NCBI GenBank assembly: GCA_030762175.1
Contig: CM060833.1
Location: 69,133,501 to 69,197,500 of the forward strand
Source of the DNA: Metallyticus violacea
Taxonomy: Eukaryota > Arthropoda > Insecta > Mantodea > Metallyticidae
Length of the DNA stretch: 64,000 nt
Reading direction: 5' to 3'
Positions 46,799 to 59,560 of this stretch are shown one piece after another. Numbering within the stretch: the stretch's first letter is position 1; each line of letters begins with the position of its first letter. Below the pieces are notes generated by a model that did no database searches, was not told the origin of the DNA, and worked only from the letters and a program-made list of their open reading frames with translations. The position numbers and the translations under genes are program-made.

Positions 46799-47044
46799 CT
46801 ATCGAAATGTTCTTATCTCAGGTACTGATTCTGAGACCCGCGTCCTTCCATTGGCTTGAATAAGGCAATGTACAGCTTTTGGGAGTTGTTCAAGATATTT
46901 TTTTAAAACTTCAGGAAGAGCATCACTCTTATTATACAATGTCACTTGTCCATCTCTTGTTTCAAATAGCACTTTACATGTTGCAGAATTGACTGTCAGT
47001 TTAGACCCATCATCAAATTGCACTTGCACTTCTTCTGAGGGAAG
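46799..47044 (-). CDS. PLK4: PLK4 last coding exon (polo box 3)
   Basis: Begins after TTAATTACAG| with LPSEEVQVQFDDGSKLTVNS, then VLFETRDGQVTLYNKSDALP and EVLKKYLEQLPKAVHCLI, and stops at TAG (46799-46801). This is the C-terminal polo box of polo-like kinase 4, whose vertebrate counterpart has VQFNDGSQLVV and a GQxxxYxxxxxLPxxxKxxL pattern. PB3 binds the centriolar assembly factor STIL/Ana2 in the known system. Phase 0 entry; 81 codons. Confidence 0.93.
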   Translation of the reverse strand, partial: LPSEEVQVQFDDGSKLTVNSATCKVLFETRDGQVTLYNKSDALPEVLKKYLEQLPKAVHCLIQANGRTRVSESVPEIRTFR

Positions 47045-47470
47045 CTGTAATTAACAGAATTTTGGTGCTATTATTTATTGTTTTTAGAGAATATAAATCT
47101 TCTGTATACACATGTTTTGTTTACTAATCTCAGGAAAAAGCTTGCAAAATTACTTTTTAACATGTATTCCAGAAGCTTATTGATTAAAACAATAATTATG
47201 CTTGTATATTTAGTGATCTAAGACTTAAGTACAAACAAAATTTCAAGATGTCACATTGGCAATTTTTATTTCTTATGTTCTTCAACATCAATCTTAAGTA
47301 TATCAATATTTGACATCATTATACTTAACAAATCTCCAAATGATGAAGTCTGTTAATGCAGACTATTAGAAAAATAGGCTGAAGGGGAGAAAGGCTCTAT
47401 AAGGAGCAATGTATGTGTGACCACAATACTTTAAAATTAAATTTGACCACACTATGCTTATCATATTTAC

Positions 47471-47644
47471 CTTAACGGCTATGCCGACTCCTGGTACCAC
47501 TGCTTTTACTGATTTACCTGAAGGAACAGCAAACAGTGCTGGTGAGATGGCCCTACTTTGCAATGCTGAGCTGTGCTCATAACAATTAACACCCTGGGAT
47601 TTAACTGGTTGAGTGCTCACCAGTGACATATCAAATGATGGAGT
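47471..47644 (-). CDS. PLK4: PLK4 exon, linker between polo boxes
   Basis: Acceptor GATTTCAG|ACT and donor AAG|GTAAAT give 58 codons, phase 0/0. The N-terminal part (TPSFDMSLVSTQPVKSQGVN) is a poorly conserved linker. The end, KSVKAVVPGVGIAVK, corresponds to the LKSVFVxxVGWA segment that leads into PB3. It joins in frame to both neighbours. Confidence 0.88.
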
Positions 47645-48319
47645 CTGAAATCAAATAACATTTGAGATATCTGTAGACTGTGAACATCTTATTGATATTT
47701 CATGATTATTTCTTTCATCCTACCTAATGATTTGATACATAAATTCCAACTTAATTGTATATTTGGAAGTCCAGTGTTTGTTGACTTTCTCTTCTACATT
47801 TCAAGGGAACAAAACATTTTTACCATGCAAATATATTACTGCATAATTTACATTTTAGTTTTTTTGTGCGTGTGAAAGGAAAATGGAATCAAGGCATTTT
47901 TAATACTATTTTTCGGAAGTTACTTATATTACCTGACATACAATACCCAAATATTGATGGAATTTTAACATTCCACATTTCTTGACTTTTCATTATATCT
48001 ATTATTCTTCTAGGTCACTACAAATCTATATATGGAATAATAATGTTCTGACACCTTCTGCCTTCATTTTAAATCAGCCCTGTCAACTTCATAGGCATTG
48101 GCACAGACAACTGTTTTCACTCCATTTCAAGGTCAAACTTGATCCGTTGTTTGCAGAACGATGCATTCTGTAAAATTTTTTTTTTTTATCGCGGAGGAAG
48201 AAAAAAAGAATATTATACCAGACAACCCTACAACACCTAAAATTTATGGCACATAAACCTGGTAATAAAATGAGACCTATTGTAGACACAAAAAATTCAC
48301 CCACATACAATTTAGCCAA

Positions 48320-48829
48320 TTGTCTGTTAAAAATACCTTACCAAAATACAAAAGACAAAGTATAAAGAACTCATCAGAATTAATAGATAAAATCAGACAT
48401 GTAAAACTAGACAAGAGGGATTTGCTAGTTTCTTATGATATGGTCTCTTTGTTTCCTAGCATCCCCAAAGAAAATCTAATAAATATTGTAAAGAAATGGC
48501 TAACTTCAATAAACCTACCTAGAGAAGTCATAGATCAATATCTGAACCTCACCAGAATTTGCATAAAGCAAACCTCCTACTTTACATTCAGAGGCAATAG
48601 TTATACACAAAAGAAGGGTCTAGCAATGGGAAACCCGCTTTCACAATTCTTGGCAGATATATACATGAGTTTTTTGGAAATAAAATTAGTTCAGGCTTTT
48701 CCACATTGTTACAAATGTTGGTACCGTTATGTGGATGATATCTTTGCAATAGTAAATGAAAAATGGAAAGAGGATGCAATAAACTACTCAATCTACAAGA
48801 CAGCACTGTTAAATTCACTATGGAATTAG
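48320..48829 (+). pseudogene. Penelope-type reverse transcriptase, partial
   Basis: Continuous 169-codon frame with the RT palm: SYDMVSLFPSIP (first Asp) and YRYVDDIFAI (DD pair). It is the best-preserved RT core in the window, with all three catalytic aspartates present. The frame shifts upstream (finger block in another frame) and ends soon after YVDD. Confidence 0.88.
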
Positions 48830-49651
48830 AAAACAAGGTTCTTCCCTTCTTGGATATAAAAATTATAAAAAAATGACAATACACTGGAATTTGGCATATA
48901 GAGAAAAGATACCCAGACAGATAATTATATAAAAAATAACAGCCACAATCCAAAACAACATAAACTAGCCATAATCAACAGTCTCACATTCAGATTAACA
49001 AACTTGTGAATAAGCAAGACAGAATACAAATTGGAGTACCAAAAATCATAGATATAGCACAAAAAATGGCTACACAATAGATCTTGTCGACAAGAAAATA
49101 GAGAAATTTAGAAAGAAAAAACAAATAAAGGACACCACCACACTAAAAGGCTACAAAGGAGATCACATATATAAAAAAAATTCACATTCCATCCATGGGT
49201 ACACCAAAAATGCCAGAAGATTTTTAGAGGCAAACATTTTGGCCCCAGTAAATAAATTCAGTTTAAAAAACCACTTAAACACCAACACAAAAGGCAAAAT
49301 TCCACCAGGAAAGCAATCAGGCATTTATGAAATCGGTTGCAAAGACTGTGACATGAAATACATAGGCAAAACAAAAGAAATATTACCATACGTTTTAAGG
49401 AACACGTGAGAAATGTTAAATATACACACACAGAAAAATTAGCAGTGGCAGACCATTTTTGGCAAAAAAAACCACGAATTCTAAAAGGAACCAAAACTAT
49501 TAAAAGCTCTTCAAAAATCTATAGAATTAACAGTATGGGAAAATATATTTATAAACAAAAACAATGAATTTTTGGTCAACTTTGATCTCCCAAACAACAG
49601 CTACCTCATCAATAAGTTCTTAATACCACACTGGGAAGCGGCCAGTGGGAC

Positions 49652-49692
49652 CAAGCTGAAGATGGAGGCAATCGCCTTTGAAACATGTCCAA
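49652..49692 (+). ncRNA. Hammerhead ribozyme motif
   Basis: CTGAAGA at 49656-49662, stem II GGAGGC/GCCTTT around AATC (two wobble pairs), GAAAC at 49680-49684, ATGTCC following. Located at the 3' terminus of the family-3 Penelope element. Confidence 0.65.
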
Positions 49693-49745
49693 GTAAGTCG
49701 AACAAAATTAATGAAATTTGAGTGATTTCATAACAATAATTTGTC

Positions 49746-52700
49746 AAATGCATTCTGTGTTTAAACCTCTGTATTTTCCTCATTTGGAGCAAATTTTCTT
49801 TTTCATTAATTAGTAACTTTGGTACTTCTAAAGAACTCAGAAGTGCAGGGACTACAGCTTTCTAGTGCATTATGATCATTAGGGTTTTTACAGTGCATAC
49901 AAGAAAGGCATAAGTATGGGATCACAATTATTTATCATGAAATGATGTGGCATATAGCAGAGTTTTTGTAACAGAAATTAGTTTATGGAAAAGTAGCAGT
50001 GCACAATATGCCCGCATTCTGAACCTTTAATGCAGTAATGGATATGTAGATAAAGTTTTGAAGCAGATAATGTACAGAAAATACTAATGTAATGCAAATA
50101 ATAATTTCTTATGAAAATTTTTGCAGGAGAGATGGATTACAACTGTGAGAAAGTTTTATAATTTAGTTATGTGTCTTTAATGATGTCTAACTGATGTTAT
50201 GTAGGTCAGCAGTTTTATCTTTACATAAATTTGAGCATAATAACAGAGTGAGGTTATCTTTGAATATAGTGAACCCAACTCATTTGTTTCTGAGAGCTAA
50301 CACTAGAGGGTACGTGGATTCCATATGCAGAACCACTGGAATCAAAACACTCATTTTTTTCATTATATAGAAGTGTGACCAAGCACAGTCGCAATTGTAC
50401 ATGATATTATTGATGCCGCAAATCCATGGAAATACACACAAGCACGAAAATCACAAAATGCATGCACTGAACAGGGTACACTGTGGGTCAGGATTCAATG
50501 AACTGATGCTCTTTTGTGATATATTTGGTGGCTTCTAAAGGAGCCTTTTTGCCACAATTGTAGACGGTTTGTTGCTGCAGGGGTAATTGCTTGGTGAAGT
50601 GATGGAATGATGGCAGCAATTTCTAAATTTTTTTCTAACCAATTGGAAATTCTAATATGTTTTATTCAGACAAGAATTTAGTTGACATTGTAGATACAAT
50701 GTATGTGAAAATTGATGCAATTACATTTGTATGTTTGAATTTCTCCACAGAAATTCATGAAGAGTGCATCCAAAGTTCTACTCCTCTTAATCTTATGCTT
50801 AGTTCTCATCCACATTTTGTTTTGGGTGTGGATTTCATCATTGCCTGAGTTTATAAAATTTTACTTGTGAACAATTACATTATGTTCATGAATCCTACAT
50901 TGATGGCTGAAATGTTAAAGTATGTCATCCACCCATCTAAAACAATAATAGGCCCGAGCAGTATGAAATCGCCTGAGAAAAAATGCAAAGGAAAATGTAT
51001 CTCACACCCACTTCTACACAGACAATGAGGCAGATTAATGACAACAAATAGTTATACTTTCATGGAATTTTGGAACATTTCCTGCCTCTTTTCAATTTCA
51101 TGTTACACAAACATAGTCTCCTTTGACTCCAGCAGTTTCACTCCCATAAACCCATATGTAACGCTCATGCATCATGGGATACATAAAACATGAGTTGGGT
51201 GCACTATTTTCAAAGATTACCCGAATTGCTTTAAGAGCTTGTGTCGATCAAAACTGGCAAGCTACAGTTATCTTTATTGACATATAAATTAGAATGAATT
51301 AGCTTTAATAATCTTTTTCCATTTTCTTTGGTAAATCTATATCTATTCCTGAACAGTATGTTATCATGCTTTCTAATTATATATACTTTGGCTAAAATGT
51401 TTTCCTCTGCCATCTCATTTCATAAACTAAATATAATATAAACTGCATAGTTATTCATTTTGTAAAGAAAGTACATCTTGAATATCTCCTTCCAAGCTAG
51501 TCAAAAATTTAAGCCAGATTACAGCTTTAAAAACTTGGATTAATTTAGGTTCCAGTTTATGAATATGGAAAACAGTAAGTCTGTTAATTAAACTAATCAT
51601 ATGATTATATGATTAGCTTCACTGCACAAGTTCCAATTAACATTTCTAGTTAGTAAGTCTGTTGTTAATTAATTGAAAGGGCCTAGTTTGTTTGCACTAA
51701 GAATGTCTATGAATACAACCTTTATTTATTATATGTGAATAATGGATAATCCTATGAGACAGCATCAAGAATACAATTCAGTCTAGTATTGCGTTTTGGT
51801 GAGTTTGCATTTTCCACTAACTTGAAGCATATTTTGAGTTTTGTGTCATAAGCATAAATCAAGATTTATCCACAATCTCAGTCTTTGAAAGAAACCTTAA
51901 TCATTAAATCAATTTTCTTTAAAATTATTTCTAAAAAAGAAAATTTTATAATGTAAATTTTTAGCAAATAGGATACAAATTTAGCATGTACACATTTAAT
52001 TTGCAAATCTGCTATTTAATTCACTGTCATGAACTTTCTATTAACTATACGTAAGCCTTTTGTTAAAAATTACATGATAATTTACTTTTCATTATTCTTT
52101 GTCTGAAGGAAATCTCTCCATGTAGAAAAGTAATGTAAAATTATGTTGGCATCTTATTTAAACAAACAGGCTTGTGCTATAGTTAGGATAAGTACTCCAA
52201 TTGCAATTTATTATATTTTCCTACAGACTGAGACTGTTATTTCACCATGCATTTCATGCTACCAAAGGTTCCAAGTACTCTTTTCAAGAGAACAGTATTC
52301 TGAAATTGATATTTTCTGTTTTACGTCTAGTATTCTGACATCCCTGATATTGCCTTTTCACATACAGTGAAACCTTCATCCATTGTTTCCCTCAGGGTAT
52401 GCATAAGAAAGTGATAAATGCAGAAAAATGATGGATGGGGGAAGGGGACTAAAACATGGGCATCTTTGGCTTATTAAAATTGAGAGAAGGCTTATTGACT
52501 AAAAGGAAAGAAAGTCTGCAGAACACTGAAATATGTTGTTATATTCATTTGAAAATATAAAAAATACTGAAGAGGGTCAAGATGCCTATTGTCTAAATTT
52601 GTCTTTAGAACTTTTAACTAATGTCCTCACATGCTTCACAGGACTCGCCACGACTTCAGTAACAAAAATTTAGCTTCCTTTTCACCCTATGTGCGAAATG

Positions 52701-53203
52701 CAAGAGCTTACAATGGACACTTCAAATAAGATTCCATGTTGCAAGAGTTAATTTGTACATCTTCATTCTTATTTGAGCTTGCCCTCCAACAAACATTCTG
52801 CTGTGATACATCTTTCATCTTTGCATGCTCTATTCAGCGATGCTTTGCCGCTTCATACATGAGAAAACAATGTATGCCTCAAAAAAGATTGCAGTACTTT
52901 TCGCAATTTATCAATGATTCATGATCAATCAAGAATACAAGCTATATCAAATAAAAAAATATGTTAGATTGTTGTAGGAAAATTATACTTTGAGGAATAA
53001 TCAATTTATTCCTATTTTTATAATGAAATTATTTCCAAGACTACATAAATCAAATGATGGATCCAGGAAAATTGCACATTTGGGATCAATGGATTGAGGT
53101 TTGCTGTAGTTGGATAGTTTCATATAGGACAATGTCAGAGATAGTAATAAAGATAAAATATCGAGAAAGAAAACTGGTAATATATATTATTCTGCATATT
53201 TAC
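49746..53203. other. PLK4 intron, nothing recognised
   Basis: About 3.4 kb of AT-rich sequence. The only element piece I see is a short family-2 Penelope terminus match at about 51598-51645 (TATGATTAGCTTCACTGCAC). Open frames are short and unconvincing. Confidence 0.45.
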
Positions 53204-53374
53204 CATTTGCTGACATTTGTTAACTATATTTTCTTTGGATCCTAATACAGAGTTTGATTTTGCTGAAATTGGTCGTCTGCCAATTATTACAGGAAAATAT
53301 CCTTCTCCATTTCTTGTATTTTCATTGCTTGCCTGAGATAGAACTCTTTCCAATTTCAGGCATTCTCTGTAACA
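53204..53374 (-). CDS. PLK4: PLK4 exon, cryptic polo box end
   Basis: Acceptor TTCTTTAG|TGT and donor ATG|GTAAAT give 57 codons, phase 0/0. It encodes CYRECLKLERVLSQASNENT, then GYFPVIIGRRPISAK, matching the FFPIIIGRKP motif that closes the second cryptic polo box in vertebrate PLK4. The tail KENIVNKCQQM joins the linker exon. In the known protein the cryptic polo-box cassette dimerises and binds centriolar receptors (Asterless/CEP152, CEP192). Confidence 0.92.
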
Positions 53375-54720
53375 CTAAAGAAATTTACTGCATTAGTAAT
53401 ACAAGTAAAGTGGGCTCATAATACTGTGAAAACAAAAAGCTGAGGAATAATCAGTCTACAATGGGATTAACAATCTCATTTTCTCACTTTACATAGTTTT
53501 TTAAATAATCATTTTAAAGGGGGGAAAAAAGGGCTAATTGTTTTTATTTCTGTCACAAACATTTTTATGCACATGCACGTGCGCGCACACACACTATCTA
53601 TTCTTGGAGCCTTAGCAACAAAGAACAAGTGTCAATATATCTAATGTAAGGAAGTAGAACACTAAAAAAGAAAGCAAGAAGTATGCAATGTGGAACAATT
53701 GCTAGTGGGGAAAAGTGGCCAACTACCAACAAGGACCTTATGCAGAAATATCTGCATGCTCTCTAAAGTAATTAAAAAAAAAAAAAAAGAGTAATTTTCT
53801 AAATTTAACATAAATATGTCATGAAACACCAACTTTCTAGCTTTATACATTTAGATTCAAGATTAATATTAACTAAATTATATTAATAATTTCATTGCTT
53901 ACCTATTAAATATTTAACTATTGTACCTTGAGCTTAAGTGTTCATTTATGTTTGTAAAAAGTAAACTCTAAATATGCAGTACTCCATGAAATGAAGTATT
54001 TATATAAAAAAACACACCCATATGTGCATAAGTTGATTCAGTTTCTCATATAGGTTCTAATGTATCATTTTACTTTTACAAGCAATTCTATATTCCATAT
54101 CTTATTATATGAAATAAATTAGAATCTGTCTCACAGTATATTTACCATTTATGTTGCTAGTTTTCTATGCCAACCAATATTAATTCATATGAACTAGATT
54201 GCAATTCGTGTCGCATTTGGGTGTCCTTTACATGCAACATTTGGCAGTTCTATAGTGGCTGACCACACGAACAGTGCCCATTAATGTTTTCTTTTGGAGA
54301 AAATTGCAGCTGAAACTGTAAGTTTTGATAATGATTTAGGAAAACAATGAATGATCATCAGTTTCTGAAGAGAAGTATTTTTTTATGGAAATCATGACAG
54401 TGAATTAAAAAGATTTGCAATGAAATGTATATCTGCTAAAATTGTACCCTATTTGCCTAAAATTAAATAACTATATACATATATACTTTTTTTTGCAATA
54501 ATTAGAAGAAAAACTGCTTTAATGATTAACTTTTCTTTTCAAAGTTTGAGACTGTAGATAAATCTTATACTTATGACCCAAGGAGAAAATGTGCTACAAG
54601 CTAATGGAGAATGTAAATTTATTTATAGCAACCACAAAACTATATTGAATTGTATTTTTGATGCAAATGGAAATACAGTTAAGGAATTTGTTCCACTTGG
54701 AGAATAAGGAACCAGTATCA
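53375..54720. other. PLK4 intron, nothing recognised
   Basis: AT-rich, with a CA-type run near 53582 and a poly-A run near 53774. Confidence 0.45.
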
Positions 54721-54724
54721 ATAT

Positions 54725-55003
54725 TAATAATTGAACATTTTTTGAATAGCGTTTTAACACCTGTTTTAACTGTAGGCATCACAGGCAGTGGACACCAATA
54801 ATACATGACATGGAATGATAAAGGAAGAAATCATTCCAGGCCCACTTTTAGGGTACGTTCCCAGCATTTGCCATTTATGACTGAGGAAAACCTGGAAAAA
54901 AAAACCTCAATCAGGGAGGATGGTCCTGGTGGGAATCAAACTCCAGACTTCCCACTCAAGAGTCTGCTTCTTAACGACTTCAGCCTCCTGTGCTAGTGTA
55001 TAT
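54725..55003 (-). repeat. SINE-B copy in PLK4 intron
   Basis: On the minus strand, matches the body and head of SINE-B (GGTCCTGGTGGGAATCAAAC region and the AACCTGGAAAAA stretch). It is diverged from the 26707 copy. I did not find a convincing target-site duplication. Confidence 0.75.
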
Positions 55004-56835
55004 TTGAATGTGGCTTGCAACTCTATTTAACCATACTGTGCTACCAAACAGAAACTCACTGGAGACCATGAGCGTGCAACAAAAAGAGAGTTATGGAATT
55101 AGGTTGGTGCACTATGATCATTTTCTTGCCAAAGGACATGTGTTTTCTGGATGGTAGAAATGGCGCTTATCGACCCTATAATGCTGAACCTACTTTATGC
55201 AATCTTTTTGAGAAAAGTTATGAAAAGGAAGCATTTGTTGGTACAGACCAAATGCCATAAATAGCAATTTTGTTTAAGATTTTCAGAACAATTTTTGGTT
55301 TTAAATAAGGTATTGATTCACATGAAAAATACTTTGAAGGATCTTATATTGATAAAAATGTAAAATGTAATAAAAACTTAAAGAAAAAACTCTGGTTCTT
55401 ATGGGTACCCTCTTGTGTTCACAGTAGTCAAAGTTGAATTTGCTTCTGATGGAAATCTTGCTAAAATGGATGTTTCTTGGTCTCTTAATAAATAACACTG
55501 TTTTATATAGAAATGATTTTGTTTGCAAAATATACTAAATGTCAAAAATAAAAAGAAATTAATTTTTTTGGTAAAAATTCAGTGTGGTCATTAGTTACAA
55601 CACAGCATTATTTTGCCATTTTCAAATTCCCTTCCCCTCTTTATTTTGAAATGCCAATGCTGAAAAAAAGCAATATCTGGAATGCATATTGCACATCTAT
55701 AACTATTATTACATGCAGAAAAATAATACCTTTTGATCCATTCTGTCTAGATGATTTTCTTTGGACCTGTGTATCTTATAAGATTGATTAGAGATACAAT
55801 ATAACTGCTACTTTTTGTTTTTATAGGAATCTGAAATTTTTTACCTTAAATTCAGGTCTTAGCAATATGCACACATTTTCAATTAATATTTTACCTGGAC
55901 TTTTTAGTACATCCCCATATCTCATCCTTCCCTATGTCTTAGGACCCCTATGCATTCTATGCATGAGAGTGCATCGTTATCATTACAGCAGGGTGCTTTA
56001 TGCGGGACCTGACTATCTGCATTCGGAGGAGATGTAGGCTGCAAGCCCGCATGTCGAGTGACTGCCACCAAGGAGAGGGAGGGGGGCAGGAAGAGGATTT
56101 CATTTGCCATTTAGGCTACCTGATGCTCACTCACAATATGTTTAGATTTGATAATAAATATCTACAAATTAAATCCACTGCAATGGAACCAGAATGACAT
56201 TGTATTATGCCAATCTTTTTATGTATCGCTTAAAGGAGAAATTCCTTATGTCAGAACCTCTTGCACCATTATTGGTTGATATATGGGGTATAACAAAAAG
56301 GTATGTCAAAACTTTGGGGAAACATTTCTTGCATTAGAGGATGCCAATATGTTTTATGCACATAAATATGGAAATGCTTTATTTCCTTCCTTGTTGGAGC
56401 CCATTGTCTATAACTGTGCTTACAGTGTGATAGGCAAGCTAGAATGCCAGCAATGCATATGGGCAATAACCCCACAACCGATCATTTGCTTAATACGTAC
56501 AATAGGTAAACATTGCTTTTACCTCTGATTAGGTGGAGTGGGGATAACTACTCTTTAGTTCCTATGTTCGCCACTATTGTGCTTGTTATGTTACTCACTT
56601 TATTGCTTAATATAGCACTGAACATGAGTGTTAGTTTTGTGTGTTTACAGACCTTGTTCCAGGTACAGTAAAATGAGGTATTCAAATGCAAAGTTGGCAG
56701 ATGCTCTTATGATCTATGAGTTAGCCAAAGGTGTAGAGGTCTTCATGTTCATATTCTGCAAGGCTGCCAAACAATACAAGATACTCCGGGAACACATCAT
56801 TGATGGATATATAACGGAGGGCATTTTGAACATTT
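55004..56835. other. PLK4 intron, nothing recognised
   Basis: A region near 55080-55500 has weakly protein-like frames with many stops; I could not assign it to a transposase family. Near 55980-56090 the base composition is locally GC-richer. Confidence 0.4.
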
Positions 56836-58619
56836 CATATGATAATTGATATCATTGTATGATTTAGTTGAACTACACACTCTTAATTCTTCACTTACTT
56901 GTCATTTGTTCATTTCTGCAGATATTCATTTTTTAAACCGGTGCCTTGAACATAAAGTGTTCCAAACTTTGTTTGAAAAATCATTAAACATAACCATAAC
57001 AGTCACGAGCAGTTAGTTGCCGAGAAAAAAGTTAAGAAAAATCAAAACATTATACAAAAATGGCAAATATTGATCTTAAACTATACGGAAAACACTTACA
57101 GATTTCAAAGAGGTTAGGTTGCATAATATAGAATAATTTAATCAGAACAATCTTAGAACATATACAATTTCGAGTAAACAAAAAAGTCTGCAATCAAAAA
57201 AGAAAATTTAGTAATCTTAATCATAAACCAAAGAAAACTCCAGAACCTAAACAGAATTATGTGGAAAATCTATATAATGAAAGTTTAAAAAAGAAGAATT
57301 TGCATTTCTAAATAAAGGCTTAAAATCTTGTGTACAATACTCACTAAAATAGATGATTATTTGGTAGATTTGGAAGTGGCCATTGAAGGATTAAAGAAAA
57401 AGAAAAAGTTAGAATTAAATCAGAAAAAGTTTTTAAAGGCATGGTTAAAAAGAATATAGCAGCATACAAGGCATATAAGAACAATAAAATCCTTAAATGA
57501 TAAAGATGTTGTTTATACAAAAGCAGACAAAGGAAACAGAATAGTAATATTAGATAAAGAAGATTATAATATTAGAATGCAGATTTTGTTAAATAAAAAA
57601 GAATATATTCAGATCCAGTCAGACCCATTGAAAGGGTGCATTAATTCTATTAATGAGGTTCTAAAAACATGTACATACAAAATAAAACAGAGCAACCCTA
57701 AAATAAATAAGATATATGGTTTACCTAAAATTGACAAGACTGGAAATGGTATGCGTCCCATCATTAACAACATAAATACTCCTTACTATTTAGCAAAATT
57801 GTTAGTTAATAGATTCAAGACATTACCTAAATTTCAAAGCAGGAGTATAACCAATTCAATCAGTTAACAGAAAAAATTAAGGACATAAAACTACATCCCT
57901 TCGACACACACATAAGAGAATACATCAAACTCACAGAAATGTGCATAAACCAAGCCTATTTTACTTTGAAAGGAAAATTTTATAAACAACAAGCAGGACT
58001 TACAAAGGGCAGCCCCTTATCTCCATTTCTAGCTAACCTCTTCATGAGTAGATTTGAAACACACATCAACACAGCTTTTTCATACATATTTCAGGTATGC
58101 TACAGATATGTCGACGATATATTTACCATAGTTAACAAAACACTCATTGAAGATGCCTTAAAATTTTGAATATACAAGATAGAAACACATTGTTTACATA
58201 CGAAACAGAAACAGATAACATGTTGCCATTCTTAGATATTAAAACAATGAAATGCCAAGGAAATTTGGAATATACAGAAAGAATACACACGCAGATAATC
58301 ACATCAAAGCTGACAATTTTAAACCCACAGCGCACAAACATGCACTTAACAACAGTTTAACATATTGGCTAGTTAACTTACAAATTAGCAAAGAAGAATA
58401 TTTTAATGAATACAAACAAATGGAAGAAACCAGTTAAAAATGGCTTTAAAAAAGAACTAGTACACAAAAAGGTGCAGAAATTCAAGGGACAAAAACATAT
58501 CAAAGAAACCACAATACTTTCAGCAAGTAAAGGTAAGCTAATTTTTAAAAAGTTCACATATCATCCATGGGCTACAAAAAATTTCAGAATGAGCTTAAAG
58601 ATTTTAATATCAGGTTAGC

Positions 58620-59045
58620 ATGGTTAACAGATTTAATGTTAAAAACCTACTGACAGACAATGTTAATGATAGTATTCCACAAGAAGAAAAAGCAGGTATT
58701 TACAAAATAAATTGTGCAGAATGTGAAAAAATCTACATTAGAAAAACAAAGAGAAACATAGTCACACGGTTAAAGGAACGTTTCAGGAACATAAAGTACA
58801 AGCAAATAGAGAAATCATCAGTGGCATATCATTTTTGGAGTGAAAATCACGATATAATGAATAAAGCAAAATTATTAAAAGCAGTACAAGGGACCTATGG
58901 AACTAGCAACCTGGGAGAAAATCAAATCTACAAATACATAGACCGTCTAATGAGTTTTGACACTGCAGGAGATGAAAGTGATAAACTACAAGTTTATCAC
59001 ACTGCCACCAGAGTAGAATATGTATTCCCACAGCTCAACGAATGA
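58620..59045 (+). pseudogene. GIY-YIG endonuclease domain of Penelope element
   Basis: Open 141-codon frame: GIYKINCAECEKIYIRKTKR then RNIVTRLKERFRNIKYKQIE and VAYHFWSENHDI, the GIY-YIG nuclease of Penelope-like elements with its CxxC-like pair (CAEC). It is the longest intact endonuclease frame in the window. The YIG glycine is replaced. In the family this domain nicks target DNA. Confidence 0.85.
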
Positions 59046-59062
59046 TCCAACAGTTGAACTTT

Positions 59063-59105
59063 AGTCTGGCTGATGATAACTAAATGTTCTCGAAACTGGT
59101 TCCAT
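59063..59105 (+). ncRNA. Hammerhead ribozyme motif with consensus core
   Basis: CTGATGA at 59070-59076 and CGAAAC at 59091-59096. The intervening stem II is AT-rich and weakly paired (AAC/GTT). It lies at the 3' end of the family-2 element. Confidence 0.6.
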
Positions 59106-59389
59106 ACATTATAACAAGTAAGTGAAGCATTAAGAATGTGTAGTTCAACTAAATCATACAATGATATCAATTATAAGATTAGCTTTACTGTGCAAATTCC
59201 AATTTACATTTTAATTTAATATGATGTTCTGATTCCCACATTTCTGTTTTTGAATAATCTGCTATGTGATACAGGTGTAAAAAAGGGCTTTAATAAGGAA
59301 ATAAAGCAATTTTGAACCATGATCACATTATATTTCTTTATCCTATACGTGTGAGGAATGTTTCTCCAAAGTTTTGATATACCTTTTGT

Positions 59390-59560
59390 TATGACCTGTA
59401 TATTGATGATATATTTGTGCTTTGGATCCATGGCTCAGAGCTTTTCGATCGGTTCCTTTCTAATTTCAATTCCAAATTTTCAGTTAAGTTCGCTTCTTTT
59501 GTCTCTCTCAATGCTGCTGCTTTCCTAGATATTGATATCTCTTTATAAGCTTCAGCCACC
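59390..59560 (+). mobile_element. Fragment of a distinct reverse transcriptase
   Basis: In frame: LYIDDIFVLWIHGSELFDRF, LSNFNSKFSVKFASFVSLNA, then FLDIDISL. A YIDD catalytic box, then a WxHG.E.F...L block and an FLD motif follow the layout of a Penelope-type RT, but the sequence is clearly different from families 1-3 in this window. It sits just 3' of the family-2 element. Confidence 0.6.

Larger units (their letters stand above)
48180..49745 (+). mobile_element. Penelope-like element, family 3, in PLK4 intron
   Basis: Most complete family-3 copy, antisense to PLK4. Order: HKPGNKMRPIV (finger block), LVSYDMVSLFPSIP, GLAMGNPLSQFLADIYMSFL, CWYRYVDDIFAI (RT catalytic box), LPFLDIKI, an HPW linker, GIYEIGCKDCDMKYIGKTKE (GIY-YIG nuclease start, in another frame), LLKALQKSIELTVWENIFIN, then the terminus with hammerhead. 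It is 5'-truncated before the KADKG block and has frameshifts at about 48345, 48790 and through the 3' third. Confidence 0.9.
56840..59215 (+). mobile_element. Penelope-like element, family 2, nearly full length
   Basis: Antisense to PLK4. Begins with an inverted terminal copy (about 56840-56910), then an N-terminal region, KADKGNRIVILDKEDY in a broken frame near 57520, IYGLPKIDKTGNGMRPIINN (57712), then a deletion removing the FDVVSLFPSIP block. After it come QQAGLTKGSPLSPFLANLF, CYRYVDDIFTI (58100), LPFLDIKTM, GIYKINCAECEKIYIRKTKR (GIY-YIG; the usual Gly of YIGKT is Arg), the C-terminal block to FPQLNE, and a terminus with hammerhead to about 59215. Confidence 0.9.

Noticed and set aside
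48588..48953. Minus-strand 121-codon open frame
   Set aside because: Shadow of the family-3 Penelope RT; no domain of its own.
55080..55500. Possible piggyBac-like remnant
   Set aside because: Only loose resemblance across several frames with many stops. No catalytic motif could be placed.
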